Assembly: GCA_903772945.1 (NCBI GenBank) | Contig: CAICTM010000121.1 | Coordinates: forward strand, 1-64,000 | Reading direction: 5' to 3' | DNA length: 64,000 bases | From: Seminavis robusta | Taxonomy: Eukaryota; Bacillariophyta; Bacillariophyceae; Naviculales; Naviculaceae | Part shown: positions 10,803 to 21,210 of the stretch, piece by piece | How the letters are laid out: each line of letters opens with the position of its first letter | How positions within the stretch are numbered: position 1 is the stretch's first letter | The notes under the pieces: generated by a model | What the model was told of the DNA's origin: nothing | The model's input: the letters and a program-made list of their open reading frames with translations, nothing else | The model's database searches: none | Program-made: the position numbers and the translations under genes

Positions 10803-11273
10803 ATGGCTGAAGGTGACACTAACCCCATGAGGGATGATGCCTTAGCAGAAATGCAAATAGATGAAGTGCGCGCTCCTCTTGGCCCGGACAATTGTGGACC
10901 TTTTTGGCGTTGGGAAATCTCTGAAGAGCAGCTTGTCGAGTGTGTGAAGGACAAGATTCCCCTTGTTTTAAGGTCTTATGTTGATCCCGAGAAGAAGGGC
11001 AAGATTCAGCTTCATACTATCTTAAACCCACAGGATCAAGTCTACTGTCTGAATGTCCGTGATAGACGTGCTGCAGCTGCTCAACAAGAAGCAGAGGTTT
11101 CCAAATCTCTCCACCACTTGAACCTTCCGTGTGGTCACAAAGGTAGGTATGACATGATTTCTCCTGATGGAAACCTTTCTCCAGTGATCCAGAGTTCCAG
11201 TCTCATCCACCACAGAATTCTTTGCCTTGCTTCTTCTGACATAGTACAAAGTCGGGGAAACACAGAATGCTGA
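10803..11273 (+). CDS. Accessory ORF inside the MULE-type element, unknown
   Basis: A plus-strand frame beginning MAEGDTNPMRDDALAEM, acidic, with GPFWRWEISEEQLVECVKDK and an alternating polar pattern. The protein-like part ends around PCGHK, at a good donor (AAAG|GTAGGT, exon end 11142), so it is probably the first exon of a spliced gene; I could not place the next exon. It overlaps, on the opposite strand, the 3' part of the transposase remnant. It could be a second element-encoded protein or captured host sequence. No domain was recognised. Confidence 0.35.
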   Translation: MAEGDTNPMRDDALAEMQIDEVRAPLGPDNCGPFWRWEISEEQLVECVKDKIPLVLRSYVDPEKKGKIQLHTILNPQDQVYCLNVRDRRAAAAQQEAEVSKSLHHLNLPCGHKGRYDMISPDGNLSPVIQSSSLIHHRILCLASSDIVQSRGNTEC

Positions 11274-12625
11274 GTAATTTGATCGCTGAGACCACTGTTG
11301 AATCAATTGAATGCTGGCTTCTTTGAGGATTTCACTGCAATGAATCTCACGATCCATGTTGTCAGTGAAAGAAGAGGTAAGGTTCTTGGCAGCAGCTATG
11401 TCCTTCTCTCTGTGTCGTCTACCTTCACGATTATCAATGCACTCTTGAGACATGTCGATGCTATGATTGGCAGAGTGTTCAACTTCACTTATGGTACTCG
11501 TAATCATTCCAAAGTGAGCTCTTTGCTTCAGATGATACCCAAACAGGAGATCCCTTCGGGGAAGAAATGACTCGTTTATGAAAACCTTCAATTTGTCTCT
11601 CAAAGCTTCCCCCAGTTGCCCCCGATGGAGAGACTCATCTTCTTCAAGATATTCGGTAAGCAGCTTCAAGGATAGGTCGGATTCTCCCTCGGTTTCATAT
11701 CGTGAAAATCTCCACAGCCATGATACTAACACTTCCCATTCGACCAAGTCATCTCCATCTAACTTGCTGACATACAAAATCGGCAAACAAGACTACAAAA
11801 GTCTTTGTCTTATCTGACTGGAGCCGTGCGAGTAGCCGGTCAGCTGCTGTTGCTTCATCAGCAGGGACTTGCGTTTCAACACCATCAGCTGACATTATCG
11901 AGAGCACAATCCCTTGCCGGAGATTCCGCTTCATGCCTTCCAGCTGCTTTGAACTCAGGGTAGCACCAGTGGTTTCATACAGCAAAGTTTTTATCACACT
12001 GGGAGGCAAGTGATTTTTCAGGCACTGATCTGCCAATGTGACCGCCTCGGAACCCAAATGTTTGATCTGGACTTGAATTTGGCTAGGGTCGAGCTTCCGG
12101 ATGTCCAATGTGTTTGGTGCTTCCGCCTTGTTTGGCTGGCAGGAACCATCGCCTGTGCTCATTACTGAAGTAAACATTAAAATACTAGAAAGGACAAACT
12201 TTGTCTTTTCCAATTATAGGTAACTGAGTTTGGGTAGTAGGACTGTGTTGGGTTGCCTTTGATGGTGCTTCCTTATAATACCTATGTCTCGGGCACACGA
12301 CAGTAAGGTAGGCTCTTCGTCTGTCATAGCCTCTGTTTTTAACATTAAAGCCTGCTTCCTTGCATGCAAGTGCAAATACAGACATCAGTTCCTCTTTGAT
12401 AAACTTTTTGTCATCTTTGTTGAATTTGCTTGGCAGCCAATACACGTCGGTCTTGTAAATTTGAGCATTGCCAATCTGGCCAAGCGTTTGCATAATGTCA
12501 ATTGTAATAGGAGTTTCATTTATTAGAGACGTTGCCACAGCTACACTAATAGAAGGAGGGATCCACTCTTCTACATTGGTATCATATTGGGCAACATCAT
12601 TCAGTTCAGCAAGATAGGTATCCAT
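11022..12625 (-). pseudogene. Mutator-like (MULE) transposase remnant
   Basis: The minus strand starts at 12625 (MDTYLAELNDVAQY). The first part (12625-12185) has a helical N-terminus and a stretch AYLTVVCPRHRYYKE like the DNA-binding region of FAR1/MULE proteins. Coding resemblance then continues in shifted frames (an in-frame stop near 12183 and a frame change near 12100) through a helical region ending in ADRLLARLQSDKTKTFVVLF at 11790, which in MULE transposases precedes the DDE core. The core itself is not visible. The next open stretch (11786-11022) starts abruptly with material resembling the region after the core (STISEVEHSANHS). The simplest reading is an internally deleted, non-autonomous copy. 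Confidence 0.5.
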
Positions 12626-12699
12626 ATTGGTTGTTGTGACACTTTGGTGGGTGCTTCAGTTCAGATCTTAGAGATCTGGCAACTTAGAGAACTGGCAAA

Positions 12700-12860
12700 A
12701 ATTCGTCATATCATATGATACATATTGTATATATTATATATCATATATATCATATGGTTAATATATATCATAATATTATATCATCTGGTTTTTATGATAA
12801 TTGTGTTTCGTATGATACGTATCATGCGTATGATATATATGATACGTATTGTATAGTATA
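12700..12860 (+). repeat. Right subterminal array, 9-base period, AT-rich
   Basis: Diverged TATCATATGATACATATTG-like units in two blocks (about 12700-12785 and 12808-12858). These are the counterpart of the left array just inside the right inverted repeat. Confidence 0.6.
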
Positions 12861-12870
12861 ACCCTTCCTC

Positions 12871-12892
12871 TAAGGTGCGTGCTTTTGGGGGC
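12871..12892 (-). repeat. Right terminal inverted repeat of the MULE-type element
   Basis: Exact 22-base reverse complement of 9966-9987. Confidence 0.8.
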
Positions 12893-14719
12893 TTGTCTTT
12901 TTGGTCCTCGAATGAGGGCGTCAACACTGAGAAGAGTGTCGGATTGTCCCCAAAATTGGTAAAGTTAACCAGAATCTGGTTTTTTGTGTTGCTGCTGTCT
13001 GCGAATTCCTGGGGTGGCGGATGGGTGCTGTGTTCGGCACCAGAACTCCAGCTTGATGGGTTGACTCTGTCAATCCCAGTAAATTATTTAGTATACTCAC
13101 TTTTTGCTGCAATTGAGAAGTTCATTGTCTGAAGAAAAGCACAAAGATCCAGGAGCAACTCAGCTCGCTCAACTCGACTCAAGCAACTCGACTCTGACTC
13201 GACTCACCATTCGCAAATATCCCGTGCTGTAGGGGAAAGACTTCTACTCAAAGGTTCAGTCGTGAACCTGGAAAAGGAGAGGGAAGGCGAACCTTTGACC
13301 GAGATCAAGTCGTCTCTTACCACGATGGCTGCACTCCCGTCCTTCCTTTTTAAAAAGAGAGCAAGAGCACGGAGCTTCTTCATTCACATCTGGGCAGTCT
13401 CCTTCATGTTTGGCACTGGAACTGCCTTGGCTGATTGGACGTCTGCATACACGACGACAGTCTTGGTGATAAGCGAACTACGCCCAGCCATCAGTTTGAT
13501 TGGTCATAGTTCTTCTGGTGTGTCGCTCCTGGTTTTGATATCCTTCTTGTATGCTATGAAGAAGGATTGTAGTCGTCGGAGGTCTGCGTTCGTGTTATCA
13601 AGAGCGCAGAGAAAACGTATCTTGCACCTTGCGGGTCAAGGAGGCTTGCCTTATCGGCACTCTATCAAATGAGGCAAACATGACGCCCCATAGGCAAGTG
13701 AATGTGCTGCCTCTGCCAAATATTTAGCATTTTGGTGCTTTCCATTCCTTTTGGATAGAACCATGGAAGAGGCCAGCCCTGGCCTTATCGTCGTACTCGA
13801 GTAGGGTAGTACTTCCGAAGAACCGAGGCGGGACCAGTCCTGTACTCCTGCTAGTATCATCCATTGCATTGGATAGACTCTCAAGGGGCGCCACCCAGCG
13901 GCTCATCGTACTGCCAAAAATCACGGCGGTTTAGAAAAATGTAATCTACAGCCAATGTACCTACCTGATGACATCGCGGTAGCATACCTAGCTTGATAGC
14001 TACCAGGTACTAGCTAGCTAGGAGGCTAATACATGTAGTCTACTGCCGCAGCCGGTAGCGAGCTGGAGCTGTTCTTTTATTGAATACTCCGAATTGGTGG
14101 CCTGGTGTTCTGCCGAATGTTCCCCTGTTTCTTCAAGTCGTTAAATCCCACTTCGAATGCTGCTGAGAGGACTTCAACTGACGTTGCACGCCCTTGTTTA
14201 TTCTTCGTTGAAGCCACTTACGTCATCAGCTCTTCATCCCTTCCACGGTGGTTGGTTGCTTGTTGTTGTTGTTGTTGTCTCCCTTTCAGCTTTCGGCGCT
14301 ATCCCTCCTGCACCGTACCGACCACGACATGCCCACCTCTGAGATATACGGTACCGCGATACCACTGGCTCCTCTGCAACGGCAAATGGCGACTTTCGCG
14401 TCGAGTCGATCGATATTGGATGGATGCCTTTTCGATCTTCGGTTTGGCCGATGGGTGATACCTATCTTAACCGTACCGATCATGACCTCTAATATCATTC
14501 GCCTTGGAAGCAACCTCCGACAATCAACATTACCTAAGAAGTAGGTAGCTCGAACCTTCACCGACGAGTGAGTCGTTTCATTTTGAAACCATGACGACTC
14601 CAATTTTGATTTTTGATGTTGACACCTTTTTTCGATTTTGAGTTGGTCTTGCCAAATGTTCGGATGAAACGAAACGATCGTTTGCCTGAAATGAAGACGT
14701 CGTTGCCTCAAGGCAAGCT
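12893..14719. other. Gene-poor stretch
   Basis: Contains a 136-codon plus-strand frame at 13262-13672 (basic start, one hydrophobic stretch, basic end) with no recognisable domain; I do not call it. A 14-base near-palindrome GGTTCAGTCGTGAACC lies at 13254-13269. CTAGCTAG runs occur near 14010-14030. The rest shows nothing gene-like. Confidence 0.35.
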
Positions 14720-15600
14720 TTTTCTCTCTCAAACACAACACAACACAACACAACTTCTTCCAATGCATGACGATGACACCTTTCTCCGGTGCTGCTTTTG
14801 TTCCTGCTACTGTTGGCGGTTCCTGTGGTTTGGTTGGTTGGTTTGGTTGGTTGCCTAGTGCTCCATTGCTGGTGGTTCCTGTGGTGGTCCCTGTGGTGGT
14901 TCCTGCTGCTGTTGGTGGTTCCTGTGGTTTGGTCGGTTGGTCGCCTAGTGCTCCATTGACTAGTGCTCTATGGCCCTTGGATTTGATCGAAAGTCTCTTA
15001 GGAGGTTCCAATTTCGACATGATGATCCAAGAGTACTACAACCTTGTCCCTGTTGGTGGTCCCTGTGGTGGTCCCTCTGGAGGTTCCTGTGGCGGTGCCT
15101 GTGGTGGTTCCTGCTACTGTTGGCGGTTCCTGTGGTTTGGTTGGTTGCCTAGTGCTCATTGCTGGTGGTTCCTGTGGCGGTGCCTGTTGTGGTGCCTGTG
15201 GCGGTGCCTGTGGGGTGCCTGTGGCGGTGCCTTGTGGCGGTGCCTGTGGGGTTCCTGTGGCGGTGCCTGTGGCGGTGCCTGTGGCGGTGCCTGTGGCGGT
15301 GCCTGTGGGTTCCTGCTGCTGTTGGTGTTCCTGTGTTTTGTTGGTTCCTGTGGTTTTTTTTTTTTTTTTTTTTTTTTTTTGTTGTTGTGTGGTTTGGTCG
15401 GTTGCCTAGTGCTCCATTGCTGGTGGTTCCTGTGGTGGTCCCTGTGGTGGTGCCTGTGGTGGTTCCTGCTGCTGTTGGTGGTTCCTGTGGTTTGGTTGGT
15501 TGGTTGCCTAGTGCTCCATGGCCCTTGGATTTGATGGGAAAGTCTCTTCGGAGGTTTCAATTTGGACATGACTGAGACTGTGATACACTCTTCACCATGC
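14720..15600. repeat. GGTTCCTGTGG minisatellite with duplicated flanks and poly-T
   Basis: Several hundred bases of interleaved GGTGGTTCCTGTGG, GGTGGTCCCTGTGG and GGCGGTGCCTGTGG units. These alternate with a longer conserved spacer (GGTTTGGTTGGTTGCCTAGTGCTCCATTGC type) at about 14825, 14925, 15130, 15390 and 15490. A 24-base T run lies at about 15354-15380. Terminal blocks with the core GCCCTTGGATTTGAT are duplicated at about 14970-15025 and 15518-15575, so the whole unit appears duplicated. Long frames through it (Gly/Cys/Pro/Val-rich on plus, Pro/His/Gln-rich on minus) are artefacts of the repeat. Confidence 0.75.
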
Positions 15601-16760
15601 CCTGTGCAGAGGCTTAGTCTCCTATAATTAAGTATGGGGCAGCCGACCTTGCTAGTGCCAGGCAAGCAACCTCACCGCACAGTACGCCCTGATTGACAAG
15701 GTTGGAATCTTGTCACTGCTCGTGTTGCTTATGGAGTCAAGTCAAGCTTGTAGCTCCTACTAGCTAGTTTGAAACTAGTGGCTGGCTGGCTGTCCAGAAG
15801 TCCAGCAAGTGCCTTGTCTCGTAGTGTGGTAGGTGTTCGCACGTACCGTTACACGGCACAACACGCTCCTTGCTGCTTTCCAATTTTCATTTTCCTCTTT
15901 CCAGCCGAGCGGTACTAGTACTGGCTGTGTGGGCCGGGTCTCTAAGTTGGCTGGCTATTGTTTTGTTCGTTTCTTGTATAGTATAGCTAACCAGTCAGTT
16001 AGCTAGCTAGCTAGCTAGCTAGCAAGTGCTCCAATCGTGCTGTTGCGCAAGTTGCTCTGGTAGGTGGTTCCAGCAGATCTTGCTGTTTTGGAGGAGGCAG
16101 ATCCTTGGCTTTCTTTCTCTTGCTTTGCCGTGTGCGCCCAACAAGCAGCTTGGTTTGTATGTACAGTACTTAGTATTTCTATGTTCTGCATGAAGCCATG
16201 TGCGAGCAACTAGCTTTGGAACTTTGGCAACCTAGGCTGACTGGCACCGCACTCTGTAGTGTACCGCTACAGTAGTACAACGATTAGGTCTTCCCTCTCT
16301 CTTCACCTTTTCAGTTCGCTCCACCCTGATGATCACCACGCACAGGACTGCCATTATCTTCCACGACGAGAGACAGTCAGCCCAAAGTCGCTTCTGTCAC
16401 TTAATTAACTAACTTTCATGAAAATGATGGTAAAACGTCACGTTTTGTGCTTTTTTCTTTTGCTGATTTTGGTCGAATCCGACCAAAGTCTTGTGTGATC
16501 GTGGCCGAAAGACTGCTTCATCGTAGAAAGTCCCTTCTCGCCTTGCCAGTCAAGATCATTCATTCGATCGATCGTCCCAACAAGAGACAAGGCAGCTATT
16601 ACTACTAGTAGCTACTAGTAGTAGCCATAGCTCGTGGGTCAGTGTCTTTTTCTGTGGTCTTGATTGAACCTAGGTTAGAGTCCTTAGCTGGAGGCAACAC
16701 AACACTAACGATCACAAGCAGTACAAGTACAAGTACAACGAGTACAAGCAGTACAAGAGA
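15601..16760. other. Gene-poor stretch with CTAG repeats
   Basis: No gene recognised. It holds a GCTAGCTAGCTAGCTAGCTAGC run at about 16001-16023, an AGTACAAGTACAACGAGTACAAG-type trinucleotide-rich leader just before the next gene (16715-16755), and a possible promoter for that gene. Nothing else is evident. Confidence 0.35.
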
Positions 16761-18383
16761 ATGGAAGACTGGAGCGAAGAAGAAGCGCCGTTTGTTGCGG
16801 CAGTGGCTGGTGCTGGTCAACCACCACAACGCCCTGGCTTACGAAGAAGCAGTGGCAATGCCAGTGTCAAGTCGAGTTCTAGCTTGCGCAGTCGCAGCAG
16901 CAAGAAAAGTGGTCGATGGGACGAAGTGAGTGAGACGGATTCGGGCTGGTCGGACGTTTACAAAGATGACGACGACGATTCGTTGGAAGATTTTGACGCG
17001 TTGAATGCGAGCAGTCATCATCAGCATCATCCCGATCCACTCAATCTAGAACGAATTGCCGAAGAAGATGTGGTGATTCACGCTCGCATGAAGAAGAACG
17101 GATCCAAACATTCCCTCGATATTCACACTACGAGTAATCATGGTGATGACGACTACGATTCCGAAGATGAGTTCTGGAATTCCAGTGGCGATTGGGATGG
17201 AAATGATACCACATTCACTCCTAATGATATTGATACTACTACTACTACTGATGCTGCTGACACACAACCACAAGATGATGATAGACAAGACTTACCCAAC
17301 AACAACAACAACAAGTCCAAACGAAAGAGTTTTCTAGGCAATTTTCTTCCAGACAAAAAGAAGGAGATACAAGAACCACAACAAAGACAACTGACCAATG
17401 GCAAGAAGAATGGAATCCATGATGATCATTCCGACGCTGCTGACGAACAACACCCAAATACTAATCGTAGAACCTCCAAAACAGAGACTCCCGCCACTCC
17501 CGATATACAACCCAAACCAAAAACACGTCATGATCTATCCGTTCCACTAGGATTGCATCCGGATGATGATGAGGATGATGACGATGATGATGGCGATTGG
17601 AATGTCGAAGAAGAAGAAGACGACGATGGGGGTTCTTGGGACGACGAGGATGAAGGGGATTGGGATGATGATGATGACAACGATGATGACGATAAGAAGG
17701 AACAAACCAAACAACAAATGATGGATGGGGATGAAGCCGATACCATTGCCGAGACGGCCGTCACGGAAGATTTGACACAATCCACATCCTCACAGCAACA
17801 GCAACAGCAGGAACAAGAACCTCAGCAACGACCACCACTACAACCACAATTTCCAAGACAATCCACACGAAAATCATTTCGTCAATCCAATCGGCGGCGA
17901 CAATCCTTTCCCAAACAACACTCCCGTGCTAGAATTCCACCACCACAACAACAATCACAGCAATCGTCGTCTGCTACCCAACCGCAACAACCACCAGAAT
18001 CATCGTCGTCATCTACTACTCAACCATCACGAACTTTGGTGGCACCACGTCCACCCGAAGAACAACGACCATCCAAACCACCACCACAACAACAAACAGG
18101 CAACAACAACAAGAAACCACCTCGGTCTCCACAAGATTGGGAACGGCTCTTTAACACGTGGGAACGAATGCAACAAGAAGACACACAAAACAACAATTCC
18201 AACTCTACTCCACAAACGTTACCTGAAGAACCCAGTATGCACGACTTTTATCCAACACCCGACGGCGAACAAGAATCCAAACAAAAAAAGAGTGGATGCT
18301 TGGGGGATACTGTGTTTCCTTTTTCCTTCTTGTCCTCCGCCAAAAAGAAGAAGAAGCAATCACGACAAGCAAAGGAAACGTAG
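16761..18383 (+). CDS. Highly acidic, low-complexity (intrinsically disordered) protein
   Basis: A single-exon frame of 540 residues starting MEDWSEEEAPFVAAVAG. The protein is dominated by Asp/Glu, Gln/Pro, Asn and Ser runs, including an Asp-rich block around residues 265-320 and Gln/Pro-rich stretches at about 340-430. Short less-repetitive islands are the N-terminal EDWSEEE segment, a KSFLGNFLPDKKK motif near residue 195, a TWERMQQED helix-like island near 470 and a C-terminal KKSGCLGDTVFPFSFLSSAK followed by a Lys run. The two basic 'K-S-(F/G)-x-LG' islands may be short docking motifs (inference). No enzyme domain is seen. The length, lack of stops and clean end argue for a real gene, but repeat composition keeps confidence moderate. 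Confidence 0.65.
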   Translation: MEDWSEEEAPFVAAVAGAGQPPQRPGLRRSSGNASVKSSSSLRSRSSKKSGRWDEVSETDSGWSDVYKDDDDDSLEDFDALNASSHHQHHPDPLNLERIAEEDVVIHARMKKNGSKHSLDIHTTSNHGDDDYDSEDEFWNSSGDWDGNDTTFTPNDIDTTTTTDAADTQPQDDDRQDLPNNNNNKSKRKSFLGNFLPDKKKEIQEPQQRQLTNGKKNGIHDDHSDAADEQHPNTNRRTSKTETPATPDIQPKPKTRHDLSVPLGLHPDDDEDDDDDDGDWNVEEEEDDDGGSWDDEDEGDWDDDDDNDDDDKKEQTKQQMMDGDEADTIAETAVTEDLTQSTSSQQQQQQEQEPQQRPPLQPQFPRQSTRKSFRQSNRRRQSFPKQHSRARIPPPQQQSQQSSSATQPQQPPESSSSSTTQPSRTLVAPRPPEEQRPSKPPPQQQTGNNNKKPPRSPQDWERLFNTWERMQQEDTQNNNSNSTPQTLPEEPSMHDFYPTPDGEQESKQKKSGCLGDTVFPFSFLSSAKKKKKQSRQAKET

Positions 18384-18620
18384 CTAACCAGGAGGCGGGG
18401 TGTTGAAAGAACAATGCAGTGTCTGTCTTGCTCTAGGAGTCGATTCGATGGATCATTCGATCCTGCGACAACCAGTCTCGAACTCAAACGTCCTTTGGAA
18501 AGCCGATCGATCGATCGACGTCGCTCGTGCCTGAAAATAGGTACTACCATCATCCCCCCTCCCACCCACCCACACATGCATGCATGCTCGACAACTATTT
18601 GTGGTTTTCCATGAAAACGG

Positions 18621-18652
<32 letters not shown>

Positions 18653-19509
18653 CAGCTTTAAAAGATATTTATAGCACGCTACACGCTACGAGCAGGCCGA
18701 CATGCGTGAATGAAGATGCAGTTATGTCCTACCCGTAGCCGTCTTGCAATCATTGATTGTCTTTGAATCTTTGGTGGAAGCGACCTCTCAATCGACATCT
18801 TTCCACGTGCGTCTTTTATGTGCGTACGTATATAAGATGCAATACGGTACATGTATGTAATGAGCAATGATGTTCCAACATGGGAGCAAAGACAAACGAT
18901 CTTTCCTCTCGTGTCACGGTTGTCCCGGTGCATTGGGTAGGTATGCACCCATACACTGCACCGGTGGTATTGCCGTACTTTTTGCCGACAAGAGACTCCA
19001 TGCGGACCTCGGACGTGGAATCCAATGAGAATCTGTTCGTGTTGCTTCCGTGTCTTTGGAACCGAGGAACATACCCATCCGACACAGCGTCAACTACGAG
19101 AGATGCGACAGCTTTTGAAACCAGTCTATCATACCACGTCCACCAAGCGTGCTACGTCCTGAGCGGTTCAAAAAGACTCCCGATCTTCGCGTGGGCGGAG
19201 TTGCTCAAGCGGCGAGGGATTGCTCTTTTGTTAGAAGCAGGGGCAACAACGGCTGCATTGTATCCAACACATCCAAGCATGCATGAAAGAGTGCCCTTCC
19301 CAAATTGTCATCCTCATCTACGTATATGCCTTCCACGAAAGATACCTGCCAAAACCAAGACTTTTGCAAGATCTACCGTACAGGATATGCGCCGCTCGGC
19401 TGTGGTCATGGCCCTTCGCCTTGACCAGGGTAGGAACATCGAGCCATTGAGTTGGTGACGCGAGGACCCTCATTTTACCAATACTCGAGGGAGCAGAGCA
19501 CATGCCCGG
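18384..19509. other. Gene-poor stretch with GTT microsatellite
   Basis: A (GTT)n run of about 11 units lies at 18620-18653. A 192-codon plus-strand frame at 18880-19458 has no recognisable domain and weak protein-like character; it may be an eroded gene with the next entry, but is not called. A GATCGATCGATCGACG run lies near 18503. Confidence 0.3.
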
Positions 19510-20211
19510 GTGCGTCTTTGGCATTACCCCTCTACGCCGATCACTGGGGACAGCCGATGCAGACCTACCACAATCACACAAGAACTGATGGATGTGCTAG
19601 TACCGTACCTTGCAGAGGATCAAGAGGCCCCAAAGATTCTCGATGAAATCCAAACCAAATCCAGACTCGACAACCTGAATGACTATTGGAAACGAGATTT
19701 TGACAATATGGGTAGTAGCCAAAGTCTTCTTTCGACGAAACATGAACACGAGCGGGCTACTGTTCCACAGCCCAATCCTACAGTTCCAACGCGAACGAGA
19801 TTGCAGTCCATGCACCGAATCGCAATCCAACACGGAAAAAGAGGAACTGCCTACGAACATGTGCACCACTCGCAGGATCGATTGCCCAATAAGACAATCA
19901 TCACACAGCTGGAGGATGATGACACTCTCCCGCACGGCTCTGCTCGAGGTCGTTTATGCTTGGATCTTCAATCGGTGGTGTGTACACAAGGATCCGATCT
20001 CACCTCTGTGGCCTTGACGGCGGCAGAAACCGATCCCAATCATGTATGTATTCACCGACTTTTTTCCGGGTCTTGTCGAGAAGAGCGACCCAACCAAAGT
20101 GAACACGGGAACCTCCCAGCGACTTTGTCATCTCTCAGAAATGCTATTGGCATTACTATCTTGTTGCGGGGGCGTTATGTTCATGCCGAACCTTCCACCT
20201 CCACCGATTAG
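19510..20211 (+). CDS. Hypothetical protein, uncertain
   Basis: A 233-codon plus-strand frame. Its first half (ITQELMDVLVPYLAEDQEAP, then a helical KSRLDNLNDYWKRDFDNM) has plausible protein composition; the second half is mixed. No family was recognised, no signal peptide or membrane helix is evident, and no convincing upstream exon was found. It may be a fragment of an eroded gene extending from about 18880, since adjacent frames overlap it. Confidence 0.3.
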   Translation: MRLWHYPSTPITGDSRCRPTTITQELMDVLVPYLAEDQEAPKILDEIQTKSRLDNLNDYWKRDFDNMGSSQSLLSTKHEHERATVPQPNPTVPTRTRLQSMHRIAIQHGKRGTAYEHVHHSQDRLPNKTIITQLEDDDTLPHGSARGRLCLDLQSVVCTQGSDLTSVALTAAETDPNHVCIHRLFSGSCREERPNQSEHGNLPATLSSLRNAIGITILLRGRYVHAEPSTSTD

Positions 20212-21210
20212 TAGAACTTCATTTGCCCCCTCCAGGATGTTCTCCGCTTTGATACGGCACTTGCGGGAGCCGTGAGTCAGAGTGACGATCCTAGCTGGCT
20301 AGACTCACAGTGGTGTCCGCGAATGATTCATCCTTTCGCGGGGCTGCTAAAAAGCTTCTGCGTGGCTGCTGACAGTTCGTCTTGACTGGACTCGGAGCTT
20401 GATGTGATTCTGTACATGTACTTGGATAGAAATGCGAACTAATATGCGTAAAAGAAAGGCAAAGCTGGGATTTCATCTCTAAAGGACTTACCGGTACTGT
20501 ACTTGATCATCTTCGTACTCGTACGCGCTAGCAAAAGTACCAGGAACATCGTACTGCTCATACCGATAGCTGGCCAATGCTCTTTTGGGGGTTAGTTTTG
20601 GTGCAAAATGCCCCCTTTCAGCGGCTGTGCAACGAACTATGCAATGCCAACATACACTCCAGGTACCGTAGTCTTGCTAGCTTGTTAGAGGTGTTACTGT
20701 TGATCGATATTTCTTCAGTCTGCCCTACTCTGCGGGCAAGCTAGCCAAGCATTCCTCATACAGCCAAATCAACCAACCGTGCAAGTGTCAGCTTTATACT
20801 TGCATGTACATGTAGTTGTTGGATGCAACGTTTCAGTTCGTTGATGTGGGAACTTCGAGTCTTCGAGTGATGAATGCCTCCTACCGGTACAGTAACCCGT
20901 ACCGGTTCCTGTGCGTTTGGAGGGTTTTCGCTGGTTGTGTCCCTGCTCTCCGTCTTTACTAGGACACGAGGTCCGGACTTCGGAGGTCTGAAACAACAAC
21001 GGCGATGACATTGCAGGCAGGAGGCACCATGACATTGTACCCAACGACAAAGGCACATGGGCAACCATCCTTTCATTCATACTGTTCAGCACCTCCGCTT
21101 CGACACAATGACAGTCAGAGATACCAATGCAAACTAACGTGATGCATGCAAATTGAATCCGCATTTCATTGTGAAGAGGGTTGTCTACCAACCACTAAAG
21201 TTGCCAAAGT
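20212..21210. other. Intergenic, nothing recognised
   Basis: Short frames only, with scattered TACCGGTAC palindromes (20485, 20885, 20915). No RNA gene or repeat array is evident. Confidence 0.35.

Larger units (their letters stand above)
9966..12892. mobile_element. MULE-type DNA transposon, decayed, about 2.9 kb
   Basis: Bounded by perfect 22-bp inverted repeats (9966-9987 and 12871-12892; sequence GCCCCCAAAAGCACGCACCT plus TA on the left). Just inside each end are arrays with a 9-base period based on (T/C)GTATTGTA-like units, and a third array lies internally. The minus strand carries remnants of a Mutator-like transposase, and the plus strand an accessory frame. I could not see a target-site duplication next to the 22-bp ends; the outermost bases may be diverged. 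The family call rests on transposase remnants of the FAR1/MULE style and not on a complete catalytic domain. Confidence 0.6.

Noticed and set aside
13262-13672. A 136-codon plus-strand frame
   Set aside because: No domain, no convincing start context and mixed composition; length alone is not enough in this GC range.
14286-15665. Long Gly/Cys/Val-rich or Pro/His-rich frames across the minisatellite
   Set aside because: They follow the repeat unit in every frame, cross a poly-T tract and have no non-repetitive protein segment.
17528-17785. Ser-rich and Ile-rich minus-strand frames opposite the acidic protein
   Set aside because: They are mirror images of the GAT/GAC repeats of the plus-strand gene.
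18880-19458. A 192-codon plus-strand frame
   Set aside because: No recognisable motif and no splice link to the frame at 19510; could be chance or an eroded gene.
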